Source: Micromonospora sp. WMMD812 | GTDB taxonomy: Bacteria > Actinomycetota > Actinomycetes > Mycobacteriales > Micromonosporaceae | Direction: 5' to 3' | NCBI RefSeq assembly: GCF_027497215.1 | Contig: NZ_CP114904.1 | Coordinates: forward strand, 2,316,001-2,380,000 | Length of the DNA: 64,000 nucleotides | Shown here: positions 50,346 through 58,469 of the stretch, piece by piece | Position numbering within the stretch: position 1 is the stretch's first letter | Layout of the letters: each line of letters opens with the position of its first letter | Position numbers and translations under genes: made by a program | The notes under the pieces: model-generated | Told to the model about the DNA's origin: nothing | Seen by the model: only the letters and a program-made list of their open reading frames with translations | The model's database searches: none

Positions 50346-50792
50346 GTGGCGATGGTGGAGAAAGTGATCGACGCACCGCCGGAGCAGGTCTTCGACGTGC
50401 TCGCCGACGGCTGGACGTACAGCGACTGGGTGGTCGGCACCGTGCACGTGCGGGACGTGGACGACGACTGGCCGAAGGTCGGCAGCCAGCTGCACCACCG
50501 GGCCGGTCCGTGGCCGTTCTCGTTGGAGGACGCCTCGACCGTGCTGCTCTGCGAACCGCCGCACCGGCTGGTGCTGCGGGCCGGGCTCTGGCCGGCCGGT
50601 GAGGCGATCGTGACGTTCTCGCTCGACCCGGTCGGGGAGACCGCCACCCGCGTGCGCATCGGGGAGGACTTCGCCGCCGGGCCGCTGCGCTGGGTGCGCA
50701 ACAAGGTCAACGACCTGGTGCTGCACCTGCGCAACCGGGAGACGCTCAACCGGCTGTCCGACATCGCCACCCGACAGAAGGACCAGCGGTGA
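50346..50792 (+). CDS. SRPBCC-family protein
   Basis: 148 aa START-like lipid/polyketide-binding fold. MVEKVIDAPPEQVFDVLAD at the N-terminus, Trp-rich strand YSDWVVGTVHVRDVDDDWP and a long C-terminal helix HLRNRETLNRLSDIATRQ. GTG 50346 or ATG 50352 could start it. Downstream there is a remnant of an SDR gene that begins at its stop codon, so it may once have been part of a longer operon. No ligand known. Confidence 0.9.
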   Translation: MAMVEKVIDAPPEQVFDVLADGWTYSDWVVGTVHVRDVDDDWPKVGSQLHHRAGPWPFSLEDASTVLLCEPPHRLVLRAGLWPAGEAIVTFSLDPVGETATRVRIGEDFAAGPLRWVRNKVNDLVLHLRNRETLNRLSDIATRQKDQR

Positions 50793-50805
50793 CGCGGGCC
50801 GGGAC

Positions 50806-50889
50806 GGCGCGAGCGCCGGGGTGGGTCGGGCGGTCGGCCGCGCGTACGCCGCCCGCGGTGCCAGGTTGGGGCTGATCGCCCGGGGCGAG
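50806..50889 (+). pseudogene. Remnant of a short-chain dehydrogenase gene
   Basis: In the frame of 50806 the DNA reads GASAGVGRAVGRAYAARG and then ARLGLIARGE, the complete Rossmann entry of a classical SDR, and then stops resembling the family. A GTG at 50789 that overlaps the SRPBCC stop is in a different frame, so the original start is separated by an indel. Only about 28 codons remain. Confidence 0.75.
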
Positions 50890-50998
50890 ACGGGCTCGGG
50901 CCGCAGCCGGGTTGACCCGTCACCGCCGTTGATCCGGGAGCCGTTACGACAACGGGACGGTCACTGGCTACCCTTCCATGGATCCCTGCCCGCAAACC

Positions 50999-51004
50999 TA
51001 GGAT
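50999..51004 (+). promoter_or_regulatory. -10 box of a leaderless promoter (mannose synthase)
   Basis: TAGGAT is 7 nt before ATG 51012. It overlaps another in-frame ATG (51003), which can therefore not be in the transcript's coding start; this decides for 51012. Confidence 0.65.
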
Positions 51005-51011
51005 GTCCGTC

Positions 51012-51779
51012 ATGATCGAACCCGTGCAGTTGCCCGCCCCCTGGCGGGACGTACGCCTCACCGTCGTGGTGCCCACCTACAACGAGGCTGGGAACCTCCC
51101 GGTGCTGGTCGAGCGGCTGCTCGCCCTGCCACTGCCGGGCCTTCGGGTCCTGGTCGCCGACGACAACTCGCCGGACGGCACCGGTGAGATCGCGGACAAG
51201 CTGGCGATCGAGCACCCCGACCGGATCGAGGTGGTGCACCGGCCGGGCAAGGAGGGCCTCGGGCGGGCGTACGTGGACGGGATGAGCCGGGCCCTCGACG
51301 GGGGCGCGGAGTACGTGGCGCAGATGGACGCGGACCTCTCCCACCCGGCGGAGGCGCTGCCGGGCATGCTCGGCGCGCTGCTGTCGACCCAGGCGGGCGT
51401 GGTGATCGGCTCCCGCTACGTGCCCGGCGGCGAGCTGGACGAGAACTGGCCGCTGTACCGCCGTGCGCTTAGCGGCTGGGCCAACCTCTACGTGCACACG
51501 CTGCTGCGGGTGCGGATCCGCGACCTCACCGCCGGCTTCAAGATCTGGCGGGCGGACGCGCTGCGCGACATCGGCCTGGACCGGGTGCAGTCCAACGGTT
51601 ACAGCTTCCAGGTGGAGATGCACTACCTCGCCACCAAGCTCGGGCACACCATCCTGGAGGTGCCGATCCGCTTCGAGGAGCGTCGTGACGGCGCCTCGAA
51701 GATGACCACCGCTACCAAGATCGAAAGCGCGCTGATGCCGTTCAAGCTACGCAGCAAGCACCGCAACATCGAGCGCTGA
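51012..51779 (+). CDS. Polyprenol monophosphomannose synthase (GT2, Ppm1/DPM1-like)
   Basis: 255 aa. Makes polyprenyl-phosphate mannose from GDP-mannose, the donor for extracytoplasmic mannosylation of glycolipids and proteins. Motifs: VVPTYNEAGNLPVLVERLL, VADDNSPDGTGEIAD, the metal-binding QMDADLSHP, GSRYVPGG and FKIWRADAL. C-terminal basic end without a fused Lnt-type domain. Fits functionally with PimA and PgsA in the window. Leaderless start. Confidence 0.95.
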   Translation: MIEPVQLPAPWRDVRLTVVVPTYNEAGNLPVLVERLLALPLPGLRVLVADDNSPDGTGEIADKLAIEHPDRIEVVHRPGKEGLGRAYVDGMSRALDGGAEYVAQMDADLSHPAEALPGMLGALLSTQAGVVIGSRYVPGGELDENWPLYRRALSGWANLYVHTLLRVRIRDLTAGFKIWRADALRDIGLDRVQSNGYSFQVEMHYLATKLGHTILEVPIRFEERRDGASKMTTATKIESALMPFKLRSKHRNIER

Positions 51780-52352
51780 GCACCTCCGCCGGCGACCGGC
51801 CCGGCCCCACCACGCCACGGTCGCGGGCGCCCGGTCTCGGCCCGGACACCCGGTCGCGGGCCCTCGGTCGCGGGCCCTCGCGGGTGCCCGGTCGCCGGCG
51901 CCCGTGCCGGGGCATGCGTTCGCGTCCGCTGGGCAGCGGGTTCCGGCAGGGACGCCCTGCCGGGCGGCGAATCGTGTTCACCCTTCCACGTCGCGGCGTG
52001 GGCTAACCGACTACGGAGCGTTCAATCACGGTCCGTAGCGGACCGCCCGGCAGCCGAGCACACCACCGGCGCCCCTTTGCTCTGCACCCACCGAGGCACC
52101 AGCTCGCCCACCTGCCCCTCGGCGACGACCAGCACTCACCATCGGCGCGAGGGACGATCACCGAACGTCACTGTCGCGTATAGGTATGCAGAGCAATGGC
52201 GACGGCCGGATAATCCAGTCGCCACCGCTACTTCACGCACGGTGATTGGCTCGGCGGCACGCGGACGCCGCCGGGCGGGTCACCGGGTCCCCCCTCCGCC
52301 GACGTCGGAACGAACGCCCAGGCCGATCGGCCCGCGCGGCCCGTCCGAGCGG
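51780..52352. other. 573-bp gap without a recognised gene
   Basis: Contains a 14-bp tandem repeat (GGTCGCGGGCCCTC at 51852-51865 and 51866-51879), an inverted repeat CTACGGA (52011-52017) with TCCGTAG (52032-52038), and from about 51995 to 52250 clearly lower GC with TATAGGTAT near 52179. No ORF there resembles a protein family. It may be decayed sequence or hold an unrecognised small RNA. Confidence 0.5.
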
Positions 52353-53957
52353 TCAGCGGTAGATGGCGCGCTGCGCGGAGCCGACGGCGGCGGCGTACAC
52401 GCCACCGGTGAGGGCGCGGTCCCGGGCCAGGGCGGCCCGTGCCGCGTTCGACCCAGGCGCGCCGTGCACGCCGCCGCCCGGGTGCGCGGACGCGCTCGCC
52501 AGGAAGAGCCGGTCCACCGGGGTGTCGGGCCGGCCCAGGCCGGGGATCGGGCGGAGGAACAGCTGCTGGTACGCGGCCGAGGTGCCGCCACCGACCGCGC
52601 CGCCGACCAGGTTGGCGTCACCGTTCTCGAGCTCGGCGGGGCCGGCCACGTGCCGTCCGACGATCAGGCTGCGGAAGCCGGGCGCCGCCTCCTCGATCAC
52701 CTGCTCCATCCGCTCGACGTGCCCGACGAGGTCCTCCGCCCGCCAGTGCCGGCGGAACGGCAGATGGGTGTACGACCAGAGCGACTCCGTGCCCGGCGGG
52801 GAGTGGCTCGGGTCAGCCACCGACATCTGGCCGACGAGCAGGAACGGATCCCGCGGCAGCTCGCCCCGGGCCAGCTCGGCGGCGTAGCCGGTCAACCCGT
52901 CCAGGTCCGCCCCGAGGTGCACCGTGCCGGCGGTCGCCACCGCCCGGTTGGTCCACGGCACGGGCGCGGAGAGCGCCCAGTCCACCTTGAGCGTGGAGCC
53001 GTCCCAGCGGAAGTGCGCCAGGTCCTCCACCAGCCGGGGCGGCAGCGCCGCCGCGCCGACCAGGTCCAGGTAGAGCGCCGGCGCGGGGACGTCGGCGAGC
53101 ACCGCCCGCCGGGCCCGCCAGAGCGTGCCGCCGACGGTGCGCACCCCCATCGCCCGGCCCCGCGCGGTGAGCACCCGGTCGACGCGGGCACCGTAGAGGA
53201 TCCGGCCCCCACGCTCGGTGAGCCGGGCCACCAGGGCGTCGGTGATCTTCTGCGAGCCACCCGCCGGCACCGGCCACCCGACCTGCTGGCCGAGCATCGC
53301 CAGCAGCCAGCCGTACACGCCGGAGCCGGCCTCCTCCGGCGACAGGTCGGTGTGCAGGGCGCAGCCGGCGAGCAGCGCCGGCCCACCCGGGCCGTCGAAG
53401 AGTTCGCCGCCGAGCTTGCGGACCGGCACGACCAGCCGGCGGGCCAGCCGCAACGCGCCCGAGACGTGCAGCCGGCGAAGCAGGGTCAGCCCGCCGCGCA
53501 CCGGCGGGAACGGGCTGGTGATGGTCTCCAGCATCGGCTGGGCGACCTCGAGCCAGTCGCCGTACGCGTGCAGCCAGCGCTTGCCGTCGCCGGGCGCGAA
53601 CTCCTCCAACGACGCCGCGGTGGCCTCGGGGTCGCGGTTGAGCACCGCGGCCCGGCCGTCCGGCAGCAGGTGTGCCAGCACGTCCGGGGAGTGCCGCCAG
53701 GTCAGGCCGTAGCGGCCGAGGTCGAGCCGGCTCAGCACCGGGGAGGCGTAGCCGAGCGGGTAGAACGAGCTGTAGAGGTCGCTCAGGTAGCCGGGCGCCG
53801 TCACCTCGGCCGAGCGCACGGCGCCGCCGGGCGCGGCCGTCGCCTCCAGCACCGTCACGTCCCAGCCGGCGTCCGCGAGCATGTTCGCCGCCACCAGGCC
53901 GTTGTGGCCCGCCCCGACAACGATTGCGTCCACGCTCTCCGCGCCGTGGGGAGTCAT
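52353..53957 (-). CDS. NAD(P)/FAD-dependent oxidoreductase, phytoene desaturase-like
   Basis: 534 aa. N-terminal dinucleotide fold VDAIVVGAGHNGLVAANMLA followed by the amine-oxidase/phytoene desaturase region APGGAVRS and a C-terminal HPGGGVHGAPGSNAARA typical of CrtI-like and PyND proteins. No carotenoid genes are adjacent, so the substrate is open. Start ATG 53957. Divergent from an aldehyde dehydrogenase gene, 72 bp apart. Confidence 0.92.
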   Translation of the reverse strand: MTPHGAESVDAIVVGAGHNGLVAANMLADAGWDVTVLEATAAPGGAVRSAEVTAPGYLSDLYSSFYPLGYASPVLSRLDLGRYGLTWRHSPDVLAHLLPDGRAAVLNRDPEATAASLEEFAPGDGKRWLHAYGDWLEVAQPMLETITSPFPPVRGGLTLLRRLHVSGALRLARRLVVPVRKLGGELFDGPGGPALLAGCALHTDLSPEEAGSGVYGWLLAMLGQQVGWPVPAGGSQKITDALVARLTERGGRILYGARVDRVLTARGRAMGVRTVGGTLWRARRAVLADVPAPALYLDLVGAAALPPRLVEDLAHFRWDGSTLKVDWALSAPVPWTNRAVATAGTVHLGADLDGLTGYAAELARGELPRDPFLLVGQMSVADPSHSPPGTESLWSYTHLPFRRHWRAEDLVGHVERMEQVIEEAAPGFRSLIVGRHVAGPAELENGDANLVGGAVGGGTSAAYQQLFLRPIPGLGRPDTPVDRLFLASASAHPGGGVHGAPGSNAARAALARDRALTGGVYAAAVGSAQRAIYR

Positions 53958-54029
53958 CCGATCCGCCTACCCGGCGTGCAACCGGGCGAAACGCGTTTGC
54001 CTCGCGGGGACCGGGGCATCCAGCGCCGC

Positions 54030-55463
54030 ATGTACACGGTTGCGCAGCTCATCGGCGGAGTCTGGGGCGCGGGCGGCGAGGAGGGCGAGCTGGTCGTGCA
54101 CGACCCGGCCGACGGCGCCCCGGTCAGCTCCGCGCCGGCGGCGACGGCGGACGTGGTCGGCAAGGCGGTGGAGGCGGCCCGCGAGGTCGCGGCCGAGTGG
54201 GCGGGAACCTCGCCCGCGGAGCGCGCCGCGGCGCTGCACCGGGCCGCCGACGCGGTCGAGGCGATGACGGAGGACCTCGCCGCGGCGGTCGTCGCGGAGA
54301 TGGGCAAGCCACTGGCGGACGCCCGCGGCGGCGTCGAGGCGGGCATCGGCACGCTGCGACAGTACGCCGAGTTGGCTCCGCTGCGCGGCGGACGCACCCT
54401 GCACGGCGGCCACCACGCGATCGACTTCATGGTGCCGCAGCCGCGCGGGGTGGTCGCCGCGATCACCCCGTGGAACGACCCCGTGGCGGTCTCCTGCGGG
54501 CTGCTCGGCGCCGCCCTGGTCACCGGCAACGTGGTGGTGTACAAGCCGAGCGAACGGACGCCGGCCACCGGCTGGCTGCTGGCGAAGGCGCTGGACGGCG
54601 CGTTGCCGCCCGGGGTGCTCTCACTGCTCACCGGCGGGGCGGAGACCGGTGCGGCGCTGGCCGCCCAGGAGGTCGACGTAGTGGCGCACGTCGGTTCCAC
54701 CGCGACCGGCCGGGCGATCGCCGCGGCCGCCGCCCGCACCGGCGCCAAGCTGCTGCTGGAGAACGGCGGCAGCGACCCGCTGATCGTGGACGCCGGCGTC
54801 GACCCGGTCTGGGCGGCTCGGGAGGCCGCGCTGGGCGCGTTCGCGAACGGCGGGCAGATCTGCGTCGCGGTGGAGCGGATCTACGCGCACCGGGACGTGG
54901 CCGAGGACTTCGTGGCCGCGCTGGTCGAACGGGCCGACGCGCTGCGGACGGGGCCGGGCCGGGACCCGGCGACCGAGCTGGGCCCGCTGGTCGACCGGCG
55001 GCACCGGGACCACGTGCACGGCCAGGTGACCGCGGCGGTGGCCGACGGTGCCCGGATCCGTACCGGCGGAACGCTGCCGGAGGGGCCGGGGGCCTTCTAC
55101 CCGGCGACGGTGGTCACCGAGTGCCGGCACGACATGCCGCTGGTCCGCGAGGAGACCTTCGGGCCGGTCGCCCCGGTGGTGGTGGTCGACTCGTTCAGCG
55201 AGGCGCTGCGCTGCGCGGCCGACTCGCCGTACGGACTGGCCGCCACCGTGCTGACCGGGTCGATGAGCCACGCGCACCGGGCCTGGCGGGAGCTGCCGGT
55301 CGGCACCGTGAAGATCAACGCCGTCTTCGGCGGCGCGCCGGGCGGCGCGGCGCATCCGCGCCGGGGCAGCGGCCAGGGTTTCGGGTACGGCCCGGAGCTG
55401 CTCGACGAGTTCACCGCCACCAAGGCCGTGCACATCGAGGCGCCGGGCGGCGGTCACTGGTGA
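54030..55463 (+). CDS. Aldehyde dehydrogenase
   Basis: 477 aa NAD(P)+-dependent ALDH. Catalytic Cys in FANGGQICVAVERI (about residue 282), general-base Glu in LLLENGGSDPL, NAD site HVGSTATGR, Lys/Glu in VVVYKPSERTPATG, and Asn in AAITPWNDPV. ATG start. The Gly-Gly-Ser-Asp replaces the more usual Gly-Gly-Lys/Asn, as in succinate-semialdehyde-like members. A strong terminator follows. Confidence 0.94.
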   Translation: MYTVAQLIGGVWGAGGEEGELVVHDPADGAPVSSAPAATADVVGKAVEAAREVAAEWAGTSPAERAAALHRAADAVEAMTEDLAAAVVAEMGKPLADARGGVEAGIGTLRQYAELAPLRGGRTLHGGHHAIDFMVPQPRGVVAAITPWNDPVAVSCGLLGAALVTGNVVVYKPSERTPATGWLLAKALDGALPPGVLSLLTGGAETGAALAAQEVDVVAHVGSTATGRAIAAAAARTGAKLLLENGGSDPLIVDAGVDPVWAAREAALGAFANGGQICVAVERIYAHRDVAEDFVAALVERADALRTGPGRDPATELGPLVDRRHRDHVHGQVTAAVADGARIRTGGTLPEGPGAFYPATVVTECRHDMPLVREETFGPVAPVVVVDSFSEALRCAADSPYGLAATVLTGSMSHAHRAWRELPVGTVKINAVFGGAPGGAAHPRRGSGQGFGYGPELLDEFTATKAVHIEAPGGGHW

Positions 55464-55469
55464 GCGCGG

Positions 55470-55508
55470 ACCGAGGGTGGCCGCCCGGACGGGACGGCCA
55501 CCCTCGGT
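55470..55508. terminator. Bidirectional hairpin terminator
   Basis: Perfect 14-bp stem ACCGAGGGTGGCCG (55470-55483) with 55495-55508, 11-nt loop, between the convergent aldehyde dehydrogenase and ChaB genes. Confidence 0.8.
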
Positions 55509-55529
55509 TCTGTCGGGCGGTCGCGGTCT

Positions 55530-55578
55530 GCGACCGCGCGCCTTGGCGGTCAGTCAGCGACCGCGCGCCTTGGCGGTC
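55530..55578. repeat. 22-bp direct repeat at the ChaB gene end
   Basis: Identical 22-bp copies 55530-55551 and 55557-55578 (GCGACCGCGCGCCTTGGCGG...), 5 bp apart. The second copy encodes the last codons of the ChaB-like protein; the first lies beyond its stop, so a C-terminal duplication has been left outside the frame. Confidence 0.75.
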
Positions 55579-55955
55579 TGTCGGTCGTTGGCCTTCTGGA
55601 TCGCCTTGACCAGTTCCGGCTTGTTCATCCGGGACCGGCCCGGGACGTCCAGCTTGCGGGCGACCTCCAAGAGGTGGTCCTTCGTCGCGTTCGCGTCCAC
55701 GCCGGCGGCGGTGGGCGCGCGCCGGGCCGGGCCGCCGCCGGCCGCCTGCCGGTCGCTCGGGCCCTTGCGTCCCTTGGGCTCCCAGTGGTCGCCGACCTTC
55801 TCGAACTCGTGCTTCACGGCGGCGAAGGCGGTCCGGTGGGCCCGCTGGCCCTCGCCGTACGTCTCCACCGCCGAGTCGTGTGTCTTCTCCCAGGTGCGTT
55901 GCGCCTTGGCCGGGGAGCGTCGCAGCGTGCTGGGCAGTACCTCGCGCCCGGGCAT
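55554..55955 (-). CDS. ChaB-domain protein with Rho_N/SAP-like tail
   Basis: 133 aa. ChaB signature STLRRSPAKAQRTWEKTHDS and HRTAFAAVKHEFEKVGDHWE (residues about 8-60), basic linker, then a C-terminal Rho_N-like block KDHLLEVARKLDVPGRSRMN and PELVKAIQKAN. Similar two-part proteins occur in actinobacteria and are small, basic and probably nucleic-acid-associated. ATG with GGAGGAGG. Confidence 0.9.
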   Translation of the reverse strand: MPGREVLPSTLRRSPAKAQRTWEKTHDSAVETYGEGQRAHRTAFAAVKHEFEKVGDHWEPKGRKGPSDRQAAGGGPARRAPTAAGVDANATKDHLLEVARKLDVPGRSRMNKPELVKAIQKANDRQTAKARGR

Positions 55956-56116
55956 CTCGTCCTCCTCCGCGTCGATGGTCTTGAGTTGACCGTTCCCCCG
56001 GGGCGGCGCCGCAAACCGGCCGCGGGGTTTGTCGATTTGTCGGCCCGGGTACCGGCCGGGCCAGGCGAAGCCGGACGGACCGGGCCGTCCGGTCGGCGGG
56101 GCGCAGGGAGCGGGAC

Positions 56117-57097
56117 ATGACGACGACGGACCCCGGCACGGCACTCGACGGACGGCGGGGCCCGCGCCTGCCCCGACGGATGCGGCAGCTGAGCTGGCGC
56201 ACCTGGCGCGGGGTGCTCGTCCGCAGCGCCCGGAACTTCGTGACGGACAACTGCTCCGACTGGGCCGCCGCGCTGACCTACTACGGCGTGCTCGCGCTCT
56301 TTCCGTCCGCCATCGTGGTGGTCGCCCTGGTCGGGCTGGTCTCCGACGGCGACCGGACGGTGGACACCGTCCTCGACCTGGCCCGGGAGATGGGCGCCGG
56401 ACCGGTGGTGGGGAACGAGGGGTTCGTCGGCGCGGTCCGCGACGTGGTCGAACAGGAGAGTTCGGCGAAGGCGCTGCTGAGCTTCGGCCTGCTCGGCGCG
56501 CTCTGGTCCGCGTCCGGGTTCATCGGGGCGTTCACCCGCGCCTCCAACGCCGTGTACGGGGTGACGGAGGGACGGCCGGTGTGGAAGCTGCGGCCGTTGC
56601 AGATCGGGCTCGCCGCGGTCTCGCTGGTGCTGCTCGCGGTGGTCGCCACCGGGTTGATCGTGAGCGGCCCGATCGCCGACGCCGTGGGCGACGTGGTCCA
56701 CGCGGGTGGTCTTTCGCGCACGGTGTGGAGCGTCAGCAAGTGGCCCGTGCTCGCCCTGATCATGATGGTGCTGCTGTCGCTGCTGTTCTGGATCGCCCCG
56801 AACGTCCGCCAACCCCGGTTCCGCTGGCTCACCCCCGGTGGCGCGGTCGCGCTGGCCGCCTGGGCGCTCGCCTCCTTCGGTTTCGGCCTGTACGTGGCCA
56901 ACTTCGGCTCGTACAACGCCACGTACGGCAGCCTGGGCGCGGTCATCGCCTTCCTGGTCTGGCTCTTCCTGTCCAACTCGGCCCTGATGCTGGGTGTTCA
57001 GATCAACGCCGAGCTGCAGCGTGGCCGCCGGTTGCAGGCGGGCGAACCGGAGCCCGAGGAGCCGCTCCTGCCGCCCAAGGCGCCGGCCGGTTCGTGA
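56117..57097 (+). CDS. YihY/BrkB-family membrane protein
   Basis: 326 aa, about six helices. YihY hallmarks: NCSDWAAALTYYGVLALFPS near residue 42-61, LLGALWSASGFIGAFTRASN, and a final YATYGSLGAVIAFLVWLFLSN-like segment. The family was once called tRNA-processing RNase BN in error; its true role is unknown. Pro/Glu-rich C-terminal tail. ATG with GGGAGC upstream. Confidence 0.94.
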   Translation: MTTTDPGTALDGRRGPRLPRRMRQLSWRTWRGVLVRSARNFVTDNCSDWAAALTYYGVLALFPSAIVVVALVGLVSDGDRTVDTVLDLAREMGAGPVVGNEGFVGAVRDVVEQESSAKALLSFGLLGALWSASGFIGAFTRASNAVYGVTEGRPVWKLRPLQIGLAAVSLVLLAVVATGLIVSGPIADAVGDVVHAGGLSRTVWSVSKWPVLALIMMVLLSLLFWIAPNVRQPRFRWLTPGGAVALAAWALASFGFGLYVANFGSYNATYGSLGAVIAFLVWLFLSNSALMLGVQINAELQRGRRLQAGEPEPEEPLLPPKAPAGS

Positions 57098-57142
57098 CCG
57101 CTTGCCGGTTTATCGCCGGTGCCTCCGGGTAGCGCAGAAGGC

Positions 57143-57559
57143 ATGGAGCGTGGCAACAGCAAGCACGGACCGCGGGTCGACGAGCAGATGAGCCAGGAGG
57201 TCAGCGGCCTGGTCCAGGGGCCCGGCACCGGCGGTTCACGGGTCGACGAGTCCCGCGTGCCGGAGCCGGCGGGCGAGGACCAGCCGGAGACGACGACGGC
57301 GCCGGCGGGTGAACTGCGCAGCGGGGCACCCAAGGGAATGAGCTCGCAGGACGTCGAGCGCCGCAGCCGGTTCGGGCGGTTCATCACGATGACCGCGCTG
57401 CCCGGCGACCGGGAGGCGCTGATCGCGAACGCACGCGGCAACGACGCGCCGGACGACATCATCGCCGACCTGGAGCGCCTGCCGGACGGCACCCGGTACC
57501 AGACCGTCTCCGAGGTGTGGGCCGCGCTCGGCAACAAGAACGAGACGACTCGCTGGTGA
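57143..57559 (+). CDS. DUF2795-containing protein
   Basis: 138 aa. Disordered, acidic, Gly/Ser/Glu-rich first half; a DUF2795-like second half, FGRFITMTALPGDREALIAN, then DDIIADLERLPDGTRYQTVS. It starts 45 bp after the BrkB stop on the same strand and is followed by an SRPBCC gene, so a small operon is likely. Function unknown. Confidence 0.85.
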   Translation: MERGNSKHGPRVDEQMSQEVSGLVQGPGTGGSRVDESRVPEPAGEDQPETTTAPAGELRSGAPKGMSSQDVERRSRFGRFITMTALPGDREALIANARGNDAPDDIIADLERLPDGTRYQTVSEVWAALGNKNETTRW

Positions 57560-57611
57560 CCGGGGCGGGACAACGTCCCGGCCGATGCCGGCGCACAGAG
57601 GAGGATGCCTG

Positions 57612-58073
57612 ATGAGTGGCGTGACCGAACACGTGGACGTCGCCGTCCCGGTGCGGACCGCATACGACCAGTGGACCCAGTTCGAGGAGTTCCCCCACTT
57701 CATGGAGGGGGTGGAGGAGGTCCGGCAACTGTCGGACACGATGACCCACTGGACCGTCGAGATCGCCGGAGTGAAGCGCGAGTTCGACGCCGAGATCACC
57801 GAGCAGCTCCCCGACGAGCGCGTCGCCTGGCGTTCCACGGGCGGCACCCAGCAGGCCGGCGTCGTGACCTTCCACCGCCTCAACGAGGACAGCACCCGGG
57901 TCAGCCTCCAGTTGGAGTTCGAGCCGCACGGTGTGGTGGAGCAGGCCGGCGACAAGCTCGGCATCGTGGACCGGAGGGCCAAGGGCGACCTGGAGCGGTT
58001 CAAGCAGTTCATCGAGCGGCGCGGTCAGGAGACCGGCGCCTGGCGGGGGAAGGTCGACCGCCCCCAGCCGTGA
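57612..58073 (+). CDS. SRPBCC-family (polyketide cyclase/dehydrase-like) protein
   Basis: 153 aa. N-terminal MSGVTEHVDVAVPVRTAYDQ and FEEFPHFMEGVEEVRQL are typical of this START-like subgroup found in actinobacterial stress cassettes; VTFHRLNEDSTRVSLQLEFE and a C-terminal helix complete the fold. GGAGGAT ribosome site before ATG 57612. Ligand unknown. Confidence 0.92.
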   Translation: MSGVTEHVDVAVPVRTAYDQWTQFEEFPHFMEGVEEVRQLSDTMTHWTVEIAGVKREFDAEITEQLPDERVAWRSTGGTQQAGVVTFHRLNEDSTRVSLQLEFEPHGVVEQAGDKLGIVDRRAKGDLERFKQFIERRGQETGAWRGKVDRPQP

Positions 58074-58104
58074 TCCGCACCCCCGGACACCCGAAGCTCG
58101 CGAT

Positions 58105-58127
58105 GGCCGCCGGTCCCCCCGGCGGCC
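58105..58127 (+). terminator. Hairpin terminator after the SRPBCC gene
   Basis: GGCCGCCGG (58105-58113) with CCGGCGGCC (58119-58127), loop TCCCC. Confidence 0.75.
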
Positions 58128-58184
58128 GTCGTCGTCCACGCCCGGCCCCCGTTTGCGATCACCCGCCGGGGGTACCGCGAAGGC

Positions 58185-58442
58185 ATGACGGACGACAACA
58201 GGGCGTGGCGGAACGAGGAGCGGCTGTCGGTCGAGGAACTGGACCGGGCCATCGCGCGTGCCACGCCGGACGGGCAGGCCGATGACATGACCGGCGGGGA
58301 CGCCGGTGAGGAATCCGCGTTCGGCCACGGGCAGGAGGCGGCGGACCGGGGCGGCCAGGCGGCGGGCGCCGGCCGGGAGCCGACCGACCCGGACCGGGCA
58401 TACCGCCCGTCGACGACCGGACGCACCGGACCGGACGTCTGA
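58185..58442 (+). CDS. Small hydrophilic protein of unknown function
   Basis: 85 aa, charged and Gly/Asp-rich with WRNEERLSVEELDRAIARAT followed by a low-complexity Gly/Glu/Gln tail. No domain recognised. Placed between a terminator and a convergent MFS gene; the ATG is preceded by GAAGG. Possibly a small acidic stress protein, not established. Confidence 0.6.
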   Translation: MTDDNRAWRNEERLSVEELDRAIARATPDGQADDMTGGDAGEESAFGHGQEAADRGGQAAGAGREPTDPDRAYRPSTTGRTGPDV

Positions 58443-58469
58443 CGGTCAGAGTTGCCCGCGCCCCGCCGA

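Noticed and set aside
51003..51011. ATG 51003 as start of the mannose synthase.
   Set aside because: It lies inside the TAGGAT box that fits a leaderless promoter for ATG 51012.
52353..55463. Carotenoid or other secondary-metabolite cluster around the phytoene-desaturase-like gene.
   Set aside because: No prenyltransferase, phytoene synthase, PKS or NRPS gene is present; the neighbours are general enzymes.
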